From an uncultured Oscillospiraceae bacterium (lineage in GTDB: Bacteria; Bacillota; Clostridia; Oscillospirales; Oscillospiraceae): 16,815 bases of DNA. The notes below the pieces were generated by a model, which searched no databases, was not told the origin of the DNA, and saw nothing but the letters and a program-made list of their open reading frames with translations. Of the stretch, positions 13,429 to 16,815 are shown piece by piece. The translations under genes were made by a program, and so were the position numbers. Where the stretch lies: NCBI GenBank assembly GCA_934661715.1, contig CAKUJL010000008.1:1-16815 (forward strand), in the 5' to 3' direction. The stretch's first letter is position 1. Each line of letters begins with the position of its first letter.

Positions 13429-14208
13429 ATGAATCAGGCAGAACGAAGAAGATTTTTGATAGAAGCGCTTCTGAACGAGCGGCCCTCGTGCAAAAAGCAG
13501 GAGATCCCGGCAGATTCCGAGCGGCAGAAAATATTGCTGCGCGGGCTGATGAATGTCCGTGCGCCAAGGACGATCGGCGAAGCGTTTTTGCAGGTGCAGG
13601 ACGCGTATCTGCAAGGCGAGACGAGCGCAAAGGGTGTGACCGATGCCGAAGACCTGACGCCTATCCAGCCGGGGCTTTCTCTCTGGCAGGGCGATATCAC
13701 GACGCTCAAATGTGACGCCATCGTCAACGCGGCCAATTCCGGGCTCACCGGCTGCTATCTTCCGAATCACCGCTGCATCGACAACGCCATCCACACCTAC
13801 GCGGGGGTGGAGCTGCGGCTGGCCTGCGCGGAGCTGATGGAGCGGCAGGGCTATCCGGAACCCACCGGGCAGGCGAAAATCACCCCGGCGTTTAACCTGC
13901 CCTGCAAATACGTCCTGCACACCGTCGGGCCGATCATCAATGGGCGCGTGACGAAGCAGGACGAGGCGCTGCTGGCCTCGTGCTACCGCTCGTGTCTGGA
14001 ACTGGCGGCGGAAAACGGGCTTGAGAGCGTCGCGTTCTGCTGCATTTCGACGGGGGAGTTCCATTTCCCGAACGACCTGGCGGCGCAGATCGCGGTCAGG
14101 ACGGTCAGAGAATTTCTGCAAAGGAAAACCAGCGTGAAGAAGGTGATCTTCAATGTTTTCAAGGATCTGGACAAAGCCATCTACGAACAGCTTCTCCGGG
14201 CAGATTGA
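13429..14208 (+). CDS. Zinc-type macrodomain protein-ADP-ribose hydrolase (SirTM-linked)
   Basis: 259-residue cytoplasmic protein expected to remove ADP-ribose from modified proteins. An N-terminal helical part (1-80) is typical of this subfamily. The macrodomain starts at SLWQGDITTLKCDAIVNAAN (84-103), and the loop after it carries C109, H114 and C116, the zinc ligands of the zinc-dependent class. GQAKITPAF (147-155), YVLHTVGP (161-168) and FCCISTGEFHFP (203-214, the phosphate loop) follow. Length agrees with known members. The start has GGGAGG eight bases upstream. Its last 56 bases overlap the SirTM start, so the two are closely coupled. In staphylococci and streptococci the homologous pair reverses and adds ADP-ribose on a lipoyl carrier protein; that carrier is not here. 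Confidence 0.94.
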   Translation: MNQAERRRFLIEALLNERPSCKKQEIPADSERQKILLRGLMNVRAPRTIGEAFLQVQDAYLQGETSAKGVTDAEDLTPIQPGLSLWQGDITTLKCDAIVNAANSGLTGCYLPNHRCIDNAIHTYAGVELRLACAELMERQGYPEPTGQAKITPAFNLPCKYVLHTVGPIINGRVTKQDEALLASCYRSCLELAAENGLESVAFCCISTGEFHFPNDLAAQIAVRTVREFLQRKTSVKKVIFNVFKDLDKAIYEQLLRAD

Positions 14209-15040
14209 CCGGCTGAAGGCTGCTTTACAGGACTGCGACGCCGTGGTGATCGGCGCGGGGGCCGGGCTTTCCGCGGCGGCGGGCTTTACGTATGACGCAG
14301 AGCGGTTTGAACGGCATTTTTCCGATTTCGCCCGGAAATACGGGATCGAAGATATGTATTCTGGCGGCTTTTATCCGTTTCCCACGCGGGAGGAATTCTG
14401 GGCGTATTGGAGCCGGTATATCTTCATCAACCGCTATCAGGACGCGCCTAAGCCGGTCTACGATGATCTTTTGAAGCTGGTGCAGGACAAGGACTATTTT
14501 GTCATCACCACGAATGTTGACCACTGCTTTCAGAAGGTGGGCTTTGACAAAAAGCGGCTATTTTACACGCAGGGCGATTACGGCCTTTTTCAGTGCAGCG
14601 AACCGTGCTGTCAGGAGACCTTTGACAACGAGGCTGTGATCCGGGAAATGGTCAGGCGGCAGGAGGATATGAAAGTCCCGACAGAACTTTTGCCCGTCTG
14701 TCCGCATTGCGGAAGACCGCTGACGATGAACCAGCGCTGCGACGACACGTTCGTCGAGGACGAGGGCTGGCACAAAGCGGCAGAGCGCTATGAAAATTTC
14801 CTGCGCACCCGTGCGGGGCAAAACATTCTTTTTCTGGAGCTCGGCGTCGGCTTCAATACCCCCGCGATCATCAAATACCCCTTCTGGCGCATGACGGCGA
14901 AACATCCCGCGGCGGTCTATGCCTGCATCAATCAGGGACAGGCCGTCTGCCCGCCGGAGATCGAGCGGCAGGTGATCTGCCTTCGCGCCGACATCGCGCA
15001 GACGCTGCAAAGCCTGACAGACGGAAGCGGACGCCGGTAG
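14153..15040 (+). CDS. Class M sirtuin (SirTM), NAD-dependent protein ADP-ribosyltransferase
   Basis: 295-residue cytoplasmic protein. SirTM enzymes transfer ADP-ribose from NAD+ to a protein rather than deacetylating it. Seen: NAD-binding GAGAGLSAAAGF (34-45), the class-specific RFERHFSDF and DMYSGGFYPFPTREEFWAYW (51-59, 67-86), TTNVDHCFQ (119-127; Asn121 and Asp123), and YTQGDYG (138-144), where Gln140 takes the place of the catalytic histidine of ordinary sirtuins. A zinc ribbon is formed by C148, C152, C183 and C186, and LELGVGFNTPAIIKYPFW (228-245) closes the NAD site. The ATG at 14153 has AAGG nine bases upstream and overlaps the macrodomain gene by 56 bases; no other good start was found, but the first 17 residues may not be native. 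No clear terminator follows. Confidence 0.94.
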   Translation: MFSRIWTKPSTNSFSGQIDRLKAALQDCDAVVIGAGAGLSAAAGFTYDAERFERHFSDFARKYGIEDMYSGGFYPFPTREEFWAYWSRYIFINRYQDAPKPVYDDLLKLVQDKDYFVITTNVDHCFQKVGFDKKRLFYTQGDYGLFQCSEPCCQETFDNEAVIREMVRRQEDMKVPTELLPVCPHCGRPLTMNQRCDDTFVEDEGWHKAAERYENFLRTRAGQNILFLELGVGFNTPAIIKYPFWRMTAKHPAAVYACINQGQAVCPPEIERQVICLRADIAQTLQSLTDGSGRR

Positions 15041-15058
15041 ATTCGGGAATTTCCGGTC

Positions 15059-15087
15059 TTGCAGGAAACGCATTCTTATAGTAGAAT
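15059..15087 (+). promoter_or_regulatory. Possible promoter of the transketolase genes
   Basis: TTGCAG (15059-15064), 17 bp, then TAGAAT (15082-15087). The -10 box has five of six consensus bases, the -35 box only three. It gives the transketolase pair a start separate from the SirTM operon, though read-through is also possible. Confidence 0.5.
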
Positions 15088-15168
15088 ACAGGATGACAAA
15101 ATAGCGCATAACGCGCGGCTTGTCCGGAAGAACACGGAAAACGAACGAGAAAAGGAAGGTGCGTTTCT

Positions 15169-16017
15169 TTGACAGAGGAAATGAAGCTTGCATTGAAAAA
15201 GAAAGCCTGCCGGGTTCGTATGGGCGTCATCGCGTCGACCCATGCAGCCAAGGCTGGCCATCCCGGCGGAAGCCTTTCCGCGGCGGACCTGTTTGCCTAT
15301 CTGTATAACGGCGAACTGCGGATCGACCCCAAGAACCCGAAGGACCCGAAGCGCGACCGCTTTGTCCTGTCCAAGGGTCACACGGCGCCCGGTCTTTACG
15401 CGGCGCTGGCAGAGCGCGGATTCTTCCCGGTGGAGGATCTTCTCACCCTGCGGCACATTGACAGCTATCTCCAGGGTCACCCCAACATGAACACCGTTCC
15501 CGGCGTGGATATGTCCACCGGCAGCCTGGGCCAGGGCATTTCCGCCGCGGCGGGCATGGCCAAGGGCGCAAAATTCCTGCACGAGGACGTAAACGTCTAC
15601 ACGCTTCTGGGCGACGGCGAGATCGCCGAGGGCGAGGTCTGGGAGGCGATGCTCTTTGCCGCGCACTATAAGCTGGACAACTTCTGCATGATCGTCGACC
15701 TGAACGGCCTTCAGATCGACGGCCGCACCTGCGACGTGATGAACACCGCGCCGGTGGACGAAAAGGCGAAGGCCTTCGGCTTCCAGACCATCACCATCGA
15801 CGGCCACAATTTTGACCAGATGGAAAAGGCGTTTGAAGCCTTCCACGCCTGCACCGACAAGCCCACCTGCATCTTGATGCACACCGTCAAGGGCAAGGGC
15901 GTGAGCTTCATGGAAAATCAGGCCGGCTGGCACGGCAAGGCGCCGAACGATGAAGAATACAAACAGGCTATGGAGGAACTGAACGCGGCCATGGCAGAAC
16001 TGGAGGCAGCGAAATGA
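15169..16017 (+). CDS. Transketolase, N-terminal (thiamine diphosphate-binding) subunit
   Basis: 282 residues, the usual length of the N-half in split transketolases. Together with the C-half it moves two-carbon units between sugar phosphates in the pentose phosphate pathway. Seen: AKAGHPGGSLS (28-37, His31), LSKGHTAPGLYAAL (68-80, His71), QGHPNMN (102-108, His104), STGSLGQG (116-123), and the diphosphate/Mg motif GDGEIAEGEVWEA (148-160) ending at LN (178-179). The start is a TTG at 15169: AGGAAGG ends nine bases upstream, whereas the first ATG (15181) would be 21 bases away. The stop overlaps the start of the C-half gene as ATGA. Confidence 0.95.
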   Translation: MTEEMKLALKKKACRVRMGVIASTHAAKAGHPGGSLSAADLFAYLYNGELRIDPKNPKDPKRDRFVLSKGHTAPGLYAALAERGFFPVEDLLTLRHIDSYLQGHPNMNTVPGVDMSTGSLGQGISAAAGMAKGAKFLHEDVNVYTLLGDGEIAEGEVWEAMLFAAHYKLDNFCMIVDLNGLQIDGRTCDVMNTAPVDEKAKAFGFQTITIDGHNFDQMEKAFEAFHACTDKPTCILMHTVKGKGVSFMENQAGWHGKAPNDEEYKQAMEELNAAMAELEAAK

Positions 16018-16815
16018 GTGAACTGAAAAAAATCGCGACCCGGGACAGCTACGGCAACGCGCTTGTGGAGCTGGCGCAGAACGGCGCGGACAATCTGGTG
16101 GTGCTGGACGCAGACCTGGCCGCCGCAACCAAGACCGGTATCTTCAAAAAAGCCTTCCCCGACCGGCATTTCAACTGCGGCATCGCCGAGTGCAACATGA
16201 TCGGCGTGGCGGCGGGACTTTCCACAATGGGCCTCGTTCCCTTTGCAAGCAGCTTTGCGATGTTTGCCGCGGGCAGAGCTTTTGAGCAGATCCGCAACTC
16301 CGTCGGCTACCCGCACCTGAACGTGAAGATCGCGGCGACCCACGGCGGCATCTCCGTCGGCGAAGACGGCGCAAGCCACCAGTGCTGCGAGGATTTTGCC
16401 CTGATGCGCTCGATTCCGGGCATGGTCGTCCTTTCTCCGAGCGACGACGTGGAGGCAAGAGCCGCCGTGAAGGCAGCTTACGCGTATGAAGGCCCCGTCT
16501 ATATCCGCCTTGGCCGTCTGGCAACGCCGGTGTTCCACGACGCGGAAAAATACACCTTCCAGTTTGGCAAGGGCGAACAGCTCACCGAAGGCAATGACGT
16601 CGCCATCATCGCAACGGGCCTCATGGTAGCGGAAGCCTTAACGGCTGCCGAGAACCTCTCCAAAGAAGGCATCCACGCCCGCGTCATCAGCATCTGCACC
16701 ATCAAGCCCCTCGACGAAGAAATCGTTCTGAAGGCGGCAAAGGAGTGCGGCAAGGTCATCACCTGCGAAGAACACAACATCATCGGCGGTCTCGGCGAGG
16801 CAGTCGCGGCTGTGC
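16014..16815 (+). CDS. Transketolase, C-terminal subunit (3' end outside window)
   Basis: 267 codons are visible; about 40 more are expected from the usual length of this half. The pyrimidine-binding domain shows NCGIAECNMIGVAAGL (54-69) with Glu59, the residue that activates thiamine diphosphate, then FASSFAMFAAGRAFEQIRN (77-95) and THGGISVGEDGASHQ (109-123). The C-terminal transketolase domain begins near 195 (VAIIATGLMVAEAL) and runs to the edge at GGLGEAVAAV. The ATG overlaps the stop of the N-half by four bases, so the two subunits are made by coupled translation. The homologous DXP-synthase and pyruvate dehydrogenase beta families are less likely, given the separate N-half of transketolase type. 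Confidence 0.94.
   Translation, partial: MSELKKIATRDSYGNALVELAQNGADNLVVLDADLAAATKTGIFKKAFPDRHFNCGIAECNMIGVAAGLSTMGLVPFASSFAMFAAGRAFEQIRNSVGYPHLNVKIAATHGGISVGEDGASHQCCEDFALMRSIPGMVVLSPSDDVEARAAVKAAYAYEGPVYIRLGRLATPVFHDAEKYTFQFGKGEQLTEGNDVAIIATGLMVAEALTAAENLSKEGIHARVISICTIKPLDEEIVLKAAKECGKVITCEEHNIIGGLGEAVAAV

Overview
The window looks like a chromosomal segment of a GC-rich (roughly 60 % by eye), Gram-positive, anaerobic gut-type member of the Clostridia, most like the Oscillospiraceae/Ruminococcaceae. Supporting signs are a LytR-CpsA-Psr wall enzyme, SEC lipoproteins with lipoboxes, strong AGGAGG-type ribosome sites, a transketolase split into two genes, a short NAD-type malic enzyme, a ferredoxin-tailed DUF362 protein and GC-rich palindromic intergenic repeats. 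No tRNA, rRNA, CRISPR array, transposase, phage gene or replication origin was seen. Placement is inference from protein style only.

Layout. (1) 1-2428, minus strand: a 5'-complete but window-truncated acyl-CoA synthetase, preceded by a DUF362 protein with two 4Fe-4S clusters; each has its own promoter. (2) 2429-2837: a gene-free stretch with two back-to-back promoters, a tandem 13-bp repeat and a 212-bp nested inverted repeat that would be transcribed as the leader of the next gene. (3) 2838-4877, plus: LCP wall enzyme and a PrdX/YbaK-type tRNA-editing protein, ending in a terminator. (4) 4924-7187, plus: an ECF-like promoter, an ECF-like sigma factor and an overlapping membrane anti-sigma-type protein; a bidirectional terminator separates it from (5) 7237-8939, minus: two acidic lipoproteins that seem to share a repeated module, preceded by an array of GTAACC/GGTTAC half sites. 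(6) 9062-10346: monocistronic NAD malic enzyme. (7) 10398-11856: MATE efflux protein. (8) 11857-12314: a gene-free stretch full of hairpins and two palindromic repeat types.

(9) 12315-15040 is the most notable part. A divergent HxlR regulator with an N-terminal cysteine faces a three-gene run: an NAD(P)-binding reductase-like protein, a zinc-type macrodomain (ADP-ribose hydrolase) and a class M sirtuin (SirTM) in which the usual catalytic histidine is replaced by glutamine. Together they look like a redox-controlled reversible protein ADP-ribosylation module. The lipoyl carrier (GcvH-L) and lipoate ligase known from the staphylococcal and streptococcal versions are not in the window, so the acceptor protein is unknown. 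(10) 15059-16815: split transketolase, N-half complete, C-half cut by the window end.
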